A stretch of 64,000 nucleotides of DNA. Origin: Humulus lupulus. Its lineage: Eukaryota; Streptophyta; Magnoliopsida; Rosales; Cannabaceae. The stretch is from contig NC_084795.1 of assembly GCF_963169125.1 (NCBI RefSeq), forward strand, positions 192,918,214 through 192,982,213. The letters run 5' to 3'. Below, piece by piece: positions 1 through 11,050 of this stretch (the stretch's first letter is position 1; the number at the start of each line of letters is the position of its first letter). Below the pieces are notes generated by a model. That model made no database searches and was not told the DNA's origin. It worked only from the letters and a program-made list of their open reading frames with translations. Position numbers and translations under genes: made by a program.

Positions 1-1304
1 TGAAGGGAAGATTCTGCACCGAATGTTCCTTTGTATCTCAAACTTGTTGATGTGAGATACCGGGTCACCATACCCATCAAAGTTCGGAAGCGTAGGCATC
101 TTAAACTTGCTAGGAGTTTCTGTGATAGCTATCCTCTGTACGAAAGGAGTGCCTTTTCTCCTATCGTGGTCGATATAAGATGTTCTTCCCCCGACCAGCT
201 GTTGTATCGCCTAGTTCAGGGCATCTATCTGGGCTTTCATGGCGCCAGGAATCGTCGTGGCCTCTGGTGCTAGGGGGACATTCTCGTCCTGCCGCTCCCA
301 GCGATCGTTGAGTACGTCTCATAAATCCTCGTCTCTCCTCCGCTGCTCGCTAGCTCCGAGCTGGTTGAAGACGTTATTTTGTCTGGGCTGCCCCCAGCAT
401 CCCGTCTGTCGGGTTGGTCATTCCTAGGCGGTAGGCTTCTATCTCCACCCCTTTCTTCATTCCTCCGACTGGCATTTCCTCTGCCTAATTCAGCCTCAAT
501 ATAACCATGGCCATCTCTGAATCTTGATTGGCTATGGTGGGATTGACTGTTCACTCGATTGCCTTCCCGGGCTGGAACCTCCCGAGGATTAGAGGGTGGT
601 CTGCGTTGGTCGGTAGGTCCCCGTGCATTATCATGCCGTGGGGGGCCTCGGACCGCAGAGCCTAACTCTGAGTTCCTTCTATTACCAGGAGGACGCTGTC
701 CTCTACTCGGAGGGTTTGGCTCGTCGCCCCTATGGCGTCTAGGACAGCGAGGCTACTGCCCGACCTTATTCTGCCTCTGCTGCGAGGGATTGCTGTGACC
801 AGCTTGGGATTGAGGCTGTGCTTCAGGGTCCCTTAGCGGGACATCGTCCTGAGGCACCGGTGGCTACTCGGGCCTTTGTGGGCTCGAGGGCTGGATAGGC
901 GGGCTAGGATTGGAAACCCTATGGGGCGACCCATTCACAGGTTGATCAGGATGCGAGGCAGGCGCAGCCTGATTCCTAGCCAGTTGTAAGGCTGCCTCGA
1001 GGGCTGCCATGGCCTCCCTCTGGGGACGGTCCATCTCCGCCTATCTTTCACTCAGCTCCAGGCGTTGCCGTTCAATTTCTTGTTGCTGCCACGCCATGAT
1101 TTCGGCAAAACTTTCCTGGCTAGCCCTCAGATTGGGCAGTTAATCTTGCAATACCCCTAGGGTATTCTTCACCGTCTCGGAGTCCATTTCTTCGTCATCA
1201 AATTCCAAATGTGGCTCATCCTCAGCCACGTTTGGAGGAGGAGGAGGCGGGTGAGATGGTGCAGCGCCGGCCGCCTGTCCAGTTTTCTTGGAAGTTTTCG
1301 CCAT
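1..1304 (-). pseudogene. Tat-like Ty3/gypsy gag, degraded, runs off left edge
   Basis: Read on the minus strand from an ATG at 1304 (MAKTSKKTGQAAG...), this is the start of a retrotransposon gag. It has a proline-rich, acidic N-terminus, a long Gln/Arg-rich segment, then near the left edge a capsid-like stretch (KFKMPTLPNFDG followed by GDPVSHINKF). That resembles the F-x-P...G..DP..H...F signature of plant Ty3/gypsy gag. Several in-frame stops are visible, for example at about 1139 and 1050 and in the MKAQIDALN segment near 215, so the copy is dead. It lies directly downstream of an LTR on the same strand (1352-1930), with an untranslated gap of under 50 bases. The Tat lineage is inferred from gag style. 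The rest of the element is outside the window. Confidence 0.7.
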
Positions 1305-1351
1305 TGATCTTTCAACGATAATGTATCAAGCTCCCAATGAAAGCAGCAGAA

Positions 1352-1930
1352 TGTTGACCCTGATTTTGGCCAACTGACACAGAGTCAAATTTGCTTGATA
1401 TGGACAAACACGTTGGAAAGAATGTGATGACGAAATAATAAAGAACACAAGAGTTTATAGTGGTTCGGCCCCAGAATCTGGTAATAACCTACGTCCACTT
1501 GAATTGTTATTGATATAGAATTCAAAGGAGTGATCAAAGAGTTAGGGTTCAATGAGTTTCACCAACCTCTGAAGAACAAGACAATATATCAAATGATCAG
1601 AAAGCAAAAAAGAAGAAGAAGATCCCTTTCCCTTGAGCCCTCCTTCTCTATTTATAGGCTCAAGGAGGATTTACATTAATTTGTTACATATATTATTTCC
1701 TAAATAATCGGATACTCAAGAAATCATGGGAGATAATTTCGGATACTATCATAACTGCATAGGATCTTTTCCGCGTAAAGCATCCGTACGACCAGGCTAG
1801 TCGTATGAAGAGATCAAACGTCGTGACAGTAGATGTCTCCCGGGTCGATGGTCGAGCACGAATTCTGCCAGATGTTAGCCACGTGTACTAAATGTTTGCC
1901 ATGTCATCCTTGCTTGTTTTTTGGATAACA
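1352..1930 (-). mobile_element. 5' LTR of the left-edge Tat-like element
   Basis: On the minus strand this 579-bp unit begins TGTTATCC and ends GGGTCAACA, giving the TGTT/AACA termini typical of LTRs. A TATA-like CCTATAAATAGAG lies at 1648-1660 (minus). The U5 part contains a GTGGACGTAGG...GAACCAC block common in plant LTRs. The gag ATG follows 47 bases downstream. The 5 bases outside the start, agtaa at 1931-1935, would be the target duplication, but the partner is outside the window. Confidence 0.75.
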
Positions 1931-2259
1931 AGTAACTACAATGAGTGTTGTGGATTAACATGGTTAAGAACAGAAATTTCATTGGATGAAATAAATAAAA
2001 AAGGAAAACTTTTAAAATCATGGGAAGGGATACTTACAGGAAATACGTTCACTGATTAGGGGGAGTAGACCGGCAATGGAAAGCTCCTAAAAAGCTTCTG
2101 AATGTCTGGGCACGATGAACAGTTTTGGGGATTCATGGGAAGAAGGGAAGCTTGGAAGTTCAGAAAAGGGAAATTTTTAAATGCAAAGGAGGTGAGGTTT
2201 GAAATCTGGTCATCTTATTTATACGTAAATTATGGAAATTTATCTGGGCCATCCAATTT
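1931..2259. other. Unassigned intergenic sequence, left part
   Basis: AT-rich sequence between the Tat-like LTR and a solo LTR. No convincing ORF, RNA gene or recognised repeat was seen. It continues at 4713 on the other side of the solo LTR. It could be old LTR or host DNA. Confidence 0.4.
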
Positions 2260-4707
2260 TGTAACGCCCTACTTCCTTAGAACCGTTACTAAGTGATTTT
2301 TAAGACAAAACAGTGTGCAATGAACTCGCTAACCGAGGTTTTGAGACAAAAGTGTGACTAATTAAAATTTAAGGCTGTAATCTTAGAAAATGCGTCGTTT
2401 CATTTAAAACTGCTAGTATTAAACATTTGGGATCCCAAAAATAAGGTTTGAAAACTATTTACATTTTGAAATAAGTTTACAGTTGATAAATCATAAAATC
2501 ATAGATTATTACAGCCATTTTCAAATAAACCCCCAACCAAAGTAGTCGGGCAGGCCAAACATGTACGCGTCGCTTCACGCTGTCCGTACTCATGGTTGGT
2601 TGACTCAGCCATTGCCCTTACCTGCAACACAGAGCACCCGTGAGCCGAAGCCCAGCAAGAAAACTCATGCAGAACATAACATATGCAAATAATAATATCA
2701 CTGGCATAATTCACTGATAAATAGGAAAACCATCATAATAAACAAGTACGGCCGTGACGCCCTCGAGGCCCTACCAAAGCCTGGGGTTTCGGTTCTCACC
2801 GCGAGGATAACTCATGTATCCCTTGGGTCCCACCCTGAATATAAGCATCCCATGTGCAGTGTGTTACTTTCGACCCCACGGCCGTACCCGGCCTACGCCG
2901 CACTCGGCCCTTGCCGTTCATTTCATCATAATCACACATAGCATAAATCAAGCAACATTCAAACAAATGCTAATTCAATTAAATCTGCACCCTAACATGT
3001 AATGCAGTATAGGGCCACACCCGGCATTCATCTCATCATGCAACAAGCAATATAGGGCCGTGCCCCGCAATCACACTATGGGCCCACGCCCCATCCTACG
3101 GGTGTTATAGTTTTCTTACCTGATAATTCGATAGTTAAAAACACCTGACTCCTTGAGCACGATCCCACACGAGCCTTAGCGCACACCTAGGCACAAACAT
3201 AGGTCAAAGTCAACACCGAACCCCAAGTCCGAAAACCTAGCCTCGGGACCAATCCCGAGCCCCCCGGGAAGTCCTAGATCCACAAAACAAGGTGGCGGAG
3301 TCGAACCCCGAACCCTAGGTCAAAATCCCTCACAAATAGCCCAAAAACCCCATTCTGGGCGCAGGGTAGCGCTACAGCGCTCAAAAGAGAGCGCTATAGC
3401 AATACAAGCAGAATCAGCACCTCCCCAGAAAGAAGGCCTAGTGCTACAGCGCCCAAAGACTAGCGCTGTAGCGCTAGTTGCAGGCAGCCAAAACCAAAAA
3501 TCGCTTCTTGCGATTTTCTTCTCTCATTTCAACTCCAAACTTGTCCAAGTCTTTCCCAAGCCCAAAAACAAACTTATACACACCTCACACTCATCCCAAG
3601 CATCCCAAGAACTCAATCCCAAGCTCAAGCAACCCAACAACTCAAAATCTACCATGAACAACCCTAAACCAGAAATTCATGTAAACCACAAAGATAGAGT
3701 CTTAGAAATCATACCGTTAATGCAATTTCGACCTTGATTCAACCCTAGGCCTCCTTAGCTTGATCATCATCAAATCTTGACCTGCTTTCCCCCAAAATTC
3801 CCATCCATTTAGCTCAAAAACACAGCTCAAACCAGCCAAAACCCTAAAACAGAAATCCTCAAGAACTTACCTCAAGTTTCAGATGTTCTTGCTAATCCTT
3901 GCCAAGTCTTCAAGTGTGACCTTAAGATTCTTGATGCACAACCTATCCTAGCTCCCCACTGAGCTTGACCTCAAGAAATTGAAGAGAAGAGGTGCTAGAA
4001 CCCCCAAACCGATCCCTTAGAAAACCCATCAGTTTCCTCTCTTTTCTTTTTCCTTTTTCCTTTCTTTTTCAGCCCCTTTACTCTATTCTACAAAATCCAC
4101 TAAGTGTATAAAGCCTTATTTATTCTATCTTCAAAATCCAATTGACCAAAATGCCCTCCCTATTAATTCTAAACCCTTTTTCCCAAGTAGGGCCATTTTA
4201 GTCATTTACCCAATTCCCGCTAATCCTCAAGTGTCTCTAATATTTTTCCCGTTGCTTCCCAATACCTGATAAATCACCAAATAATTATCCCCCATCATCA
4301 AAATAAATCTCAATCTATTTCTCTGAATTCCTGTTCATACCTCCAGGCTCGCCCCGAGCCGGGTATAAATTCCCGTCATGAATTTCCGCTAGCCTGCTCA
4401 CTGGGATCGTCTCGAGTCACAATTCACAGATACATCCACATCACAATGTGGTCTCAACAATCATCACATATCAATGCAGTTATGCCCAACATGGCCAAAA
4501 TTACAATTATGCCCTTCTAACACGATCCGGGCCTACATGCATACTAACATACATAGTCATGCATCTCAGATAAACAAATGGTCATATAACATGCTTTAAA
4601 TCATAACCATGCATTTAAATCATTAAAATCACACATAAATCCCATCATGCCCTCCTGGCACGCTAATCAAGGCCCTCAAGCCTTATTAGCGGATTTGGGT
4701 CGTTACA
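2260..4707 (-). mobile_element. Solo LTR of the Tekay-like family, TSD AATTT
   Basis: Minus-strand LTR of 2,448 bp (TGTAACGACCC... to ...GGGCGTTACA when read on that strand). It is flanked by perfect AATTT at 2255-2259 and 4708-4712 with no internal domain, so it is a solo LTR left by LTR-LTR recombination. It carries the four-part AGCGCT palindrome cassette at 3367-3477 and the conserved U5 block around 2514-2670. The small ORFs inside are not protein genes. Confidence 0.92.
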
Positions 4708-4712
4708 AATTT

Positions 4713-5357
4713 GGTTAGCTCAAGATCCAAGGGCCAAGATTAAATAGACCAAATGGCGGAAAAAAGTTTACAAGACAATTATTTCATTCCTTGAAACCCG
4801 AACAAACGCCAATTGTAGAAGAACACGAGTCCAGTACTTGTGTAGTAGGCAGGCATTGTTTTATGTAGAAAAAGTTTAGAAGCCCCTACTGTGTAGGTCA
4901 GAAAATTATGAAGCCGTACACGAGCAGGAGCTTAGGGGGAAAATGTTGTACCTTAATCTTAGCGCGAGCTCATTCAGTCAGCTCGGGTACAGCTGGCAGA
5001 TAATTACGTGGAAAAGTATTCAGAAGAATATCTAATTATTATCCATACGGACAGCTTGAGGTTCATAATGGTCAGACCTGGTGTTAGGCGTTCTGACTTT
5101 ACCATGAACTACGAATAAGATAAGTCACCAAAGCACTAGTTCGGGTTCGGATAGCTGTTAAAATACAAGGCCATGGAAGATTCGCAGCTCGGGTGATTCA
5201 AATATAACGCATACTGCATACTATAGGATTCCCAAAGATTTGGGATTTGCTTATACCAACTTAATTATGAATCATCAATACAGAATTAATTTGTATGTAA
5301 TGATTATATCAATGAAGACTTTATGGTTTCAACAGAGCACTCAGTAAGTGTATATAA
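4713..5357. other. Unassigned intergenic sequence, right part
   Basis: Continuation of the sequence interrupted by the solo LTR. It contains two pyrimidine/purine-balanced stretches with repeated CAGCTCGG-like words (about 4970-5200) but no ORF or LTR boundary that I can support. Confidence 0.4.
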
Positions 5358-6383
5358 TGTCACAAATTCCCTAATGTGGCTTAGTGCTTGGATTAGGGGG
5401 TCAGGAGGGCCATAATTGATTTAATATGCAATTATGTGATTATATGCATGATTATGTGACTTATATTATTATATGATGATAATTGCATGCATGTGGGCCC
5501 ACTTCTTATTAGAAGTACATTTAAGTAATTTTGACTCATCAAGTGCATAATTGTATATTTATGTTCATGTATGTGATATATGGGTGAGACCACATTATAT
5601 TGTGGATATGTTTGAGCTATTCGACATGCGATGATCCTAGGAAGCAAGTTAGCGGTTTGGTCATAACGGGGTTAATTACTGGGCTTTGGGTGAGCCTAGG
5701 GGTAAATTGATGCTTAGTACATTACCAGGACTGAATGGGTGATGGGATATGATTTATCAATTAATTAAGGATATTGGGAGTAATAGGATTCGGAGGATGT
5801 TAATTATTATTCACGTGATAGGTGGGAAATGACAATTATACCATTTGGTGGCTTTGAGGAATTAAAATGGTCCTAGGGACAATTTGGTCATTTAAGACCA
5901 TAGGATATGTTAAGCCAAGGGTAAGCTATAGAAGGAACAAGCAAAAATAGAGTTCCCTTCTCATCTCTCTCGATCATCTCTCTCTCTCGGTTTGGAGTTT
6001 TGAAGCAAAGCTAGAGGATTAACTTGAGGCTTTAAGGCTTGAAGGTTTAGGCTAATGATAAGCATCTAAAAAGGGGTTCAATTCAAGTTTGAGGTAAGGT
6101 TTTAAGCTGTAAATCTCTGGTTTTTATTTTATTTTTAAGGCTATTTATAAGCTTGATATTTGATCTTAGGTCTGAGTGTTTGGACGTGTTTTTGAGTGTT
6201 ACAAAGCTTGGGTTTTGCTGTTAAAGTAGTGATAATGTTGTGGTGATGATTGATTATGATATTCGGATTGGTTTGATGAGTTTTAGTTGAGGTTTAGATT
6301 GAACGCAATGCAGGGGAGTTGGGTTCGCGGGGTCAAGTGGCGACCGAGTTCGAGCAAGTCGCGACTTGAATGTGTCCCAGAGC
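5358..6383 (+). mobile_element. Diverged LTR fragment of the same family
   Basis: Begins TGTCACAAATTCCC and follows the same order of landmarks as the other plus-strand LTRs: the GCATGTGGGCCC block at about 5489, the GATGATCCTAGG block at about 5629, a pyrimidine run at 5960-5995, and a TTGAGGTAAG donor-like box near 6090. It stops at 6383, where element A's LTR begins, so A inserted into it. Its right half is not in the window. Confidence 0.7.
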
Positions 6384-6850
6384 TGTAGCGACCCAAATTT
6401 GCTAATAAGGCTTGGAGCCTTGAGTAGTGTGCCTGGAGGGCAATAATTGTTATACTATGTTAATCTATGTGAATTTAAATCATTATGTGATTAGAATGCA
6501 TGTTTAGGTGGAATAAATATGCATGTGGGCCCCGTTTTATTGTTAGGGGTAAATTGGTAATTTTAGAACGCTGAGGGCATAAATGTAATATATGTGAAAT
6601 TTATGGTATATTGGTGATATAATTGTGATGCACGTGTCAAGACGGTCCTAGGGAGCTAATTAGTTTAAAAGTCACAACGAGATTAAATACCTGGCTCGAG
6701 AGGAGCCTAGGGGTATTTTGGGAATATTATAACTTGAGATTGGGAGTTTGTAAGTTTTGGTTAATGGTATTTTAGTGGTTTGAGTAACCATTGGTAACCA
6801 GTGAAGACAACTACCCTGAGTGATAAAATGGTATATTTGTAAGGGATGTG

Positions 6851-7740
6851 TGTTATCCAGATTTCCGGATAGCGTTTAAATGGATAGCCTCGGGGAAGAT
6901 AAATTATCAAAGTCTTTCACGAAAGGTGACCAGAGCTCGCGGATGGACAGAAAGGCTTCGCCTCTCCCGTTCAGTGTCCAGCAGACTCTTTCAAGCAACC
7001 GCGACGCGGAAGCTCGTTGATTCTCCCGGACTGCCAAAGGGATGTCCGTCGGGGAAGGTCCTTCCAGGAGAAGCTCTTCAGGTTACCTTCGCGGATACAG
7101 TTCCGTGTCTCGTACGGAAGAAGACCAAGCGGCCGAGTCATGGAGGAGGCATAGTTGGAATGATATCCACCTGACACAGGATCCCGCCTGACACGCCCGA
7201 CAGGTCGAGGCCGCACACATCCCAGCATGCCTAAAAGTACTATTTCGCCTACTGTTCCGCTGACAGCCTGGAAAAGACAGCTTCCTTTGTGCATTCCCCA
7301 TACTTTCACGTAAATGTACCCACATAGAGCCTGGTAGCCAGGCGACTACGGTAATTTTATCCCCTATTTATGGCTGGTGTAATTAAGACTCATGGGGGGA
7401 GAGTAAAACCCTAATAAAAAACTCTGGCTATAAAGAACCCCCTCATTTTGCAATAGAGGGGGGAGAGAACAGATGACATAGAGAGAACTCTGTCAAAATC
7501 TCTCTAGCTTCGTCTTCTTCTAGAGAACTCGAGAGAAACACTGTGAGTTTGTGAGGTTCTTGTACACCAACCATTTTACTGTAATTCTCTACAAGTATAA
7601 TAACATCGACTCGTGGACTAGGGCTCGTTAACGCCTGAACCACGTAAAAAACTTATTTGTCTATTTATATTTCTTCACTTCTACAGTTCTTATCCTTTTA
7701 TTAGTTTGTTTGTATTCGTTTCCGAAAAACTCGGTAAACA
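6851..7740 (+). mobile_element. 890-bp solo LTR, first copy, TSD ATGTG
   Basis: Begins TGTTATCCAGATTTCCGG and ends CTCGGTAAACA, flanked by ATGTG at 6846-6850 and 7741-7745. TATA-like CTATAAAG lies at 7428-7435. A U5 block (CGTGGACTAGGGCTCGTTAA, then GAACCACGTAAA) is of the kind seen in plant Ty3/gypsy LTRs. There is no internal domain. ORFs on either strand inside it are incidental. Confidence 0.92.
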
Positions 7741-9498
7741 ATGTGAAATGTCTAGGATGCCCTTGAGGTTTAGTTAGAAAATGGAATTAGATGGAAGGGT
7801 AAAATGGTCTATTGGCAAGGATTTAGATAACTTCAGCTGAGAAGAGAAGTCATTCACGTTTTACACCTAGAAGCTCTTATTCTTCGTGGAAGTTTGAGGA
7901 GAACCTAGAAGGAAAGGAGGAGAAAGGCAGGGAGCTGGAATTGTGAAACCTAGGAGGAGAATCAAAGTGGCTTGAGGCAAATAAAACCAAGTATAGGCCA
8001 AGATTTTCTCAGAGGTAAGAATTTATCTCTGTTTTTTTAAGTTTCTAAGCCTTATTTTTAGAGTGTGACATGGAAATTGAAAGCTGGTTTGTGGCTGGTT
8101 TGTGTGGGAATTCAGTTTTAGAAACAAGAGGATTTAGCTTGAAGCTGGAATTGAAGGAAGCTTAAGGTCGAATTCTCCACTTGAGGTATGAATTCTATGT
8201 AATTCTGAGGTTTGTTTCTGGCGTGGTTTAATAATTTTGAAGCTTGGTTTAAGTTTTATAAGCCTTGGTTTAAGTTTTTGGTTTACTGGTTTAAACTTCG
8301 GAAATTTGAAACCAAAGTGTGAATTATGGGTGTGATTATGTGTTTGTGCTTGTTGTTGGTGTTTATAGGTTGCTAGATGGTTTATTTTAGGTTTTGGATT
8401 GATTTTGGGGTTTAGGTATGCATTGGGGTTGAATTGGGAGTGTTATGGCTCGAGGAAAATGCAGGGGCAAACCTAGAATTCTGGGTTCGCGTAGGGGTGT
8501 CGCGGCCCTGTTCTTTGGTGCCGCCGCACTAGGCTATTTTTTGATAGGGGAAAATTTCCATTTTAGGGCTTTTGCCCAGGGGGCTTGGGGGATGTTTCTG
8601 CAACTTTGTTTTGGGAAATTGGAGGTCCCAAGAGTACGGGATTTGTCCCGGGAAATGGTTTTGGATTGGTTAGTATTAAAGAATGTTTTAAATGTGTTGT
8701 GACTAGGTTTCCAGAGAGGCACGGGTTAGAGGACCGTGCTCGTGACTTTGGTGCATAAGAAGCTCGGGACACAGGTAAGAAAACTCCTGTTTCCCGTAGA
8801 GCATGACTTGCAGGGCTCGGCCCTATATGACTGTGTTGTGGGGTTTGACCCTTTGATTGCGTTTATGTATGCTTAGCTTGTTGGTTAGCTTTATCATATG
8901 TGAGTGTGTTGATCTTACGACATGAGCCATGAATGGTGAAGACCGATAATACCATAGGCTGAGAATGGCAACGGGCCGAGAACGGCGATAAGCACGTGGA
9001 GTGCAAGGCCGTGTGCGACAAGGGGCCAGGGCCGAAAGCAGCGTTTAGCACGCGGAGTGCGAGTTGCTAGGATAGATCCTAAAGGATACCTGGGATATCC
9101 TCATGGTATAGACCATGAATCCAGGGCATGATAAGGCGCCTGGGACGGCGTGGCCGTATTTGTTTAGCCAGTTGATGGCCTATTTAAGTATTAAGTGTTT
9201 GATATGCATATTTTATCTGTTTGAGAGTTTTCTTGCTAGGCTTCGGCTCACGGGTGCTCTGAGGTACAAGTAAGGGCAAGGAGAAAGTCAACCAATCATG
9301 AGTATGGCGAGCATGAAGCGGTGTGTACATGTTTGGTCAGCCTGACTGCCATGGTCAGGGGTATTTTTGGGAGATGAAGGTATAAAACCGGATTTTTTCG
9401 TTTAGTTGACTGTGATTATATTTTAAGTTGTAAATATTTCTAAACCGTATTTTGGGATCCCAAATGTTTAACCTTTTATAATTTTCAGTAAATGGTAA

Positions 9499-10388
9499 TG
9501 TTATCCAGATTTCCGGATGGCGTTTAGATTGATGTCCTCGGGAAAGCAGAATTATCGATGTCTTTCACGGTAGGTGACCAGAGCTCGCGGATGGACAGAA
9601 AGGCTTCGCCTCTCCCGTTTAGTGTCCGGATTACTCTTCCAAGCAAACACGACACGGAAAACTCGTCAACTCTCCCGGACTCCCGAAGGGGTATCCTTCG
9701 GGGAAGCCCCTTCCAGGAGAAGCTCTTCGAGTGGTCTCCGCGGAAACAGTTCCGTGCCTCGCACGGAACAAAACCAAGCGGTCGAGTCATGGAGGAGGCG
9801 TATTTGGAATGATATCCACCTGACACAGGATCCCGCCTGACACGCCCGTCAGGTCAAAGCCGCACAAATCCCAGCACGCCTAAGGGTACCTTTTCGCCTA
9901 CTGTTCCGCTGACAACTTGGAAAAGACGGCTGACTTTGTGTGTTCCCCATACTTTCACGTAAATATACCCACATAGAGTCTTATAGCCATGCTACTACAG
10001 TAATTGTATCCCCTATTTATGGCTGGTGTAATTAAGACTCATGTACGTAGAGAAAAACCCTAATCCGAAACCCTAGCTATAAAGACCCCTTCATTTCACA
10101 AGAAGGGGGACGGCCAACAAATCACATAGCAAGAACTCTGCTAAAATCTCTCTAGCTTCTTCTTCTTCAAGAGAACCCGAGAGAAACATTGTGAGTGTGT
10201 GAAGTTCTTGTACACCAGCCATCTTACTGTAATCCTTTCCAAGTATAATAACATCGACTCGTGGACTAGGGCTCGTTAACGCCTGAACCACGTAAAAACA
10301 CTGTTTGTTTAGTTACATTTCAGCACTTTTACAGTTCTTATCTTTTTATTATTCTGTTTGTATTCGTTTCCGAAAAACTCAGTAAACA
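9499..10388 (+). mobile_element. 890-bp solo LTR, second copy, TSD GGTAA
   Basis: Same length, orientation and termini as the copy at 6851-7740, flanked by perfect GGTAA at 9494-9498 and 10389-10393. TATA-like CTATAAAG lies at 10077-10084. It differs from the first copy by scattered substitutions, so the two are separate insertions rather than a segmental duplication. Both lie in one host LTR. Confidence 0.92.
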
Positions 10389-10517
10389 GGTAATATTTTC
10401 AAAGTTTACGTCTCTGATTATGATTTAATTACATGTTTACCTTAAAACCTCGATTAGCGAGTTAGATGCACGATTTAAACTCACTTAGTAACGGCTCTAA
10501 GGAAGTAGGGCATTATA

Positions 10518-10855
10518 ACTTGGTATCAGAGCGAGCCAAGGTTTATTGGTTCTGGAGATTGACCAAACATGTACGCTCGCTGTCAGTGGCAAGCTCAACT
10601 CAGGGTTGGTTGGTATGGTTGATTAATATGTTTGAATATGTGTTTGAATGCCCTGTTTGCATGTTTATTTCATATGGAGCATGATGAGTGAGTTAACATA
10701 TGCATGATGCCAAGGCATGGCCCGTTGTGTGCTATGTGCTATCTGTATGTTATCTAGATTACTGTTCATGGTTGGCTGTTGAGACTGGGAGTTGGTATTG
10801 GACCTTGTTATCATGCCTGATGAGCGGCGTCATTGATTGCAGGCATATAGTTGTG
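10518..10855 (+). other. PBS and 5' leader of element A
   Basis: TGGTATCAGAGCGAGCC at 10521-10537 is the primer-binding site for initiator tRNA-Met. It is followed by a leader of about 320 bases matching, in inverse orientation, the leaders of B and of D's gag side. The short ORF across it is not conserved. Confidence 0.85.
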
Positions 10856-11050
10856 ATGCCTCGGCAATCATCTAGACTCCACAGCACTCGGGCTGAGGAT
10901 GACAATCAGGGTCAGGACCCTCCACCTGCCCCGCATAATTGGCAAGAAATGTTCGCTGAAATGGAAGCGAGATTGCGGAGAACAGAGGAAGAACTATGTC
11001 AGTTGACGCAGCAGGCCCCTCCACAGGTCACTGGGCTGCCAATTCAGCAA
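10856..11050 (+). pseudogene. Element A gag, first 65 codons only
   Basis: Starts [20 protein letters not shown], the same start as the gag of B and D, followed by an acidic/Gln-rich linker and a short helical heptad-like stretch (MEARLRRTEEELCQL), and ends ...VTGLPIQQ. In C and D this point is followed by the capsid domain (NRW.PLYERF). Here it runs directly into the 66-bp tandem array. The array's first unit continues the gag frame for seven codons and then hits a TAG at 11072-11074. The remainder of gag and all of pol of element A are not found. Confidence 0.85.

Larger units (their letters stand above)
6384..10517 (+). mobile_element. 5' LTR of element A, interrupted by two solo LTRs
   Basis: Starts TGTAGCGACCCAAATTTGC and ends GAAGTAGGGCATTATA (a decayed GCGTTACA), followed at once by a Met primer-binding site. 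Without the two 890-bp insertions (6851-7740 and 9499-10388) the LTR is about 2.34 kb, the family's usual size. Its subfamily matches the partial minus-strand LTR at 34769-36847 in start sequence, palindrome cassette and AGGTAAGAAAACT region. The target-duplication candidate on the left is agagc (6379-6383), partner not seen. Confidence 0.85.

Noticed and set aside
31..798. Plus-strand ORFs at the left edge
   Set aside because: Antisense to a recognisable minus-strand gag.
6848..7325. ORFs of about 80-112 codons on both strands at 6848-7325 and 9524-9840
   Set aside because: They lie in the 890-bp solo LTRs, overlap antisense, and the frames differ between the two copies.
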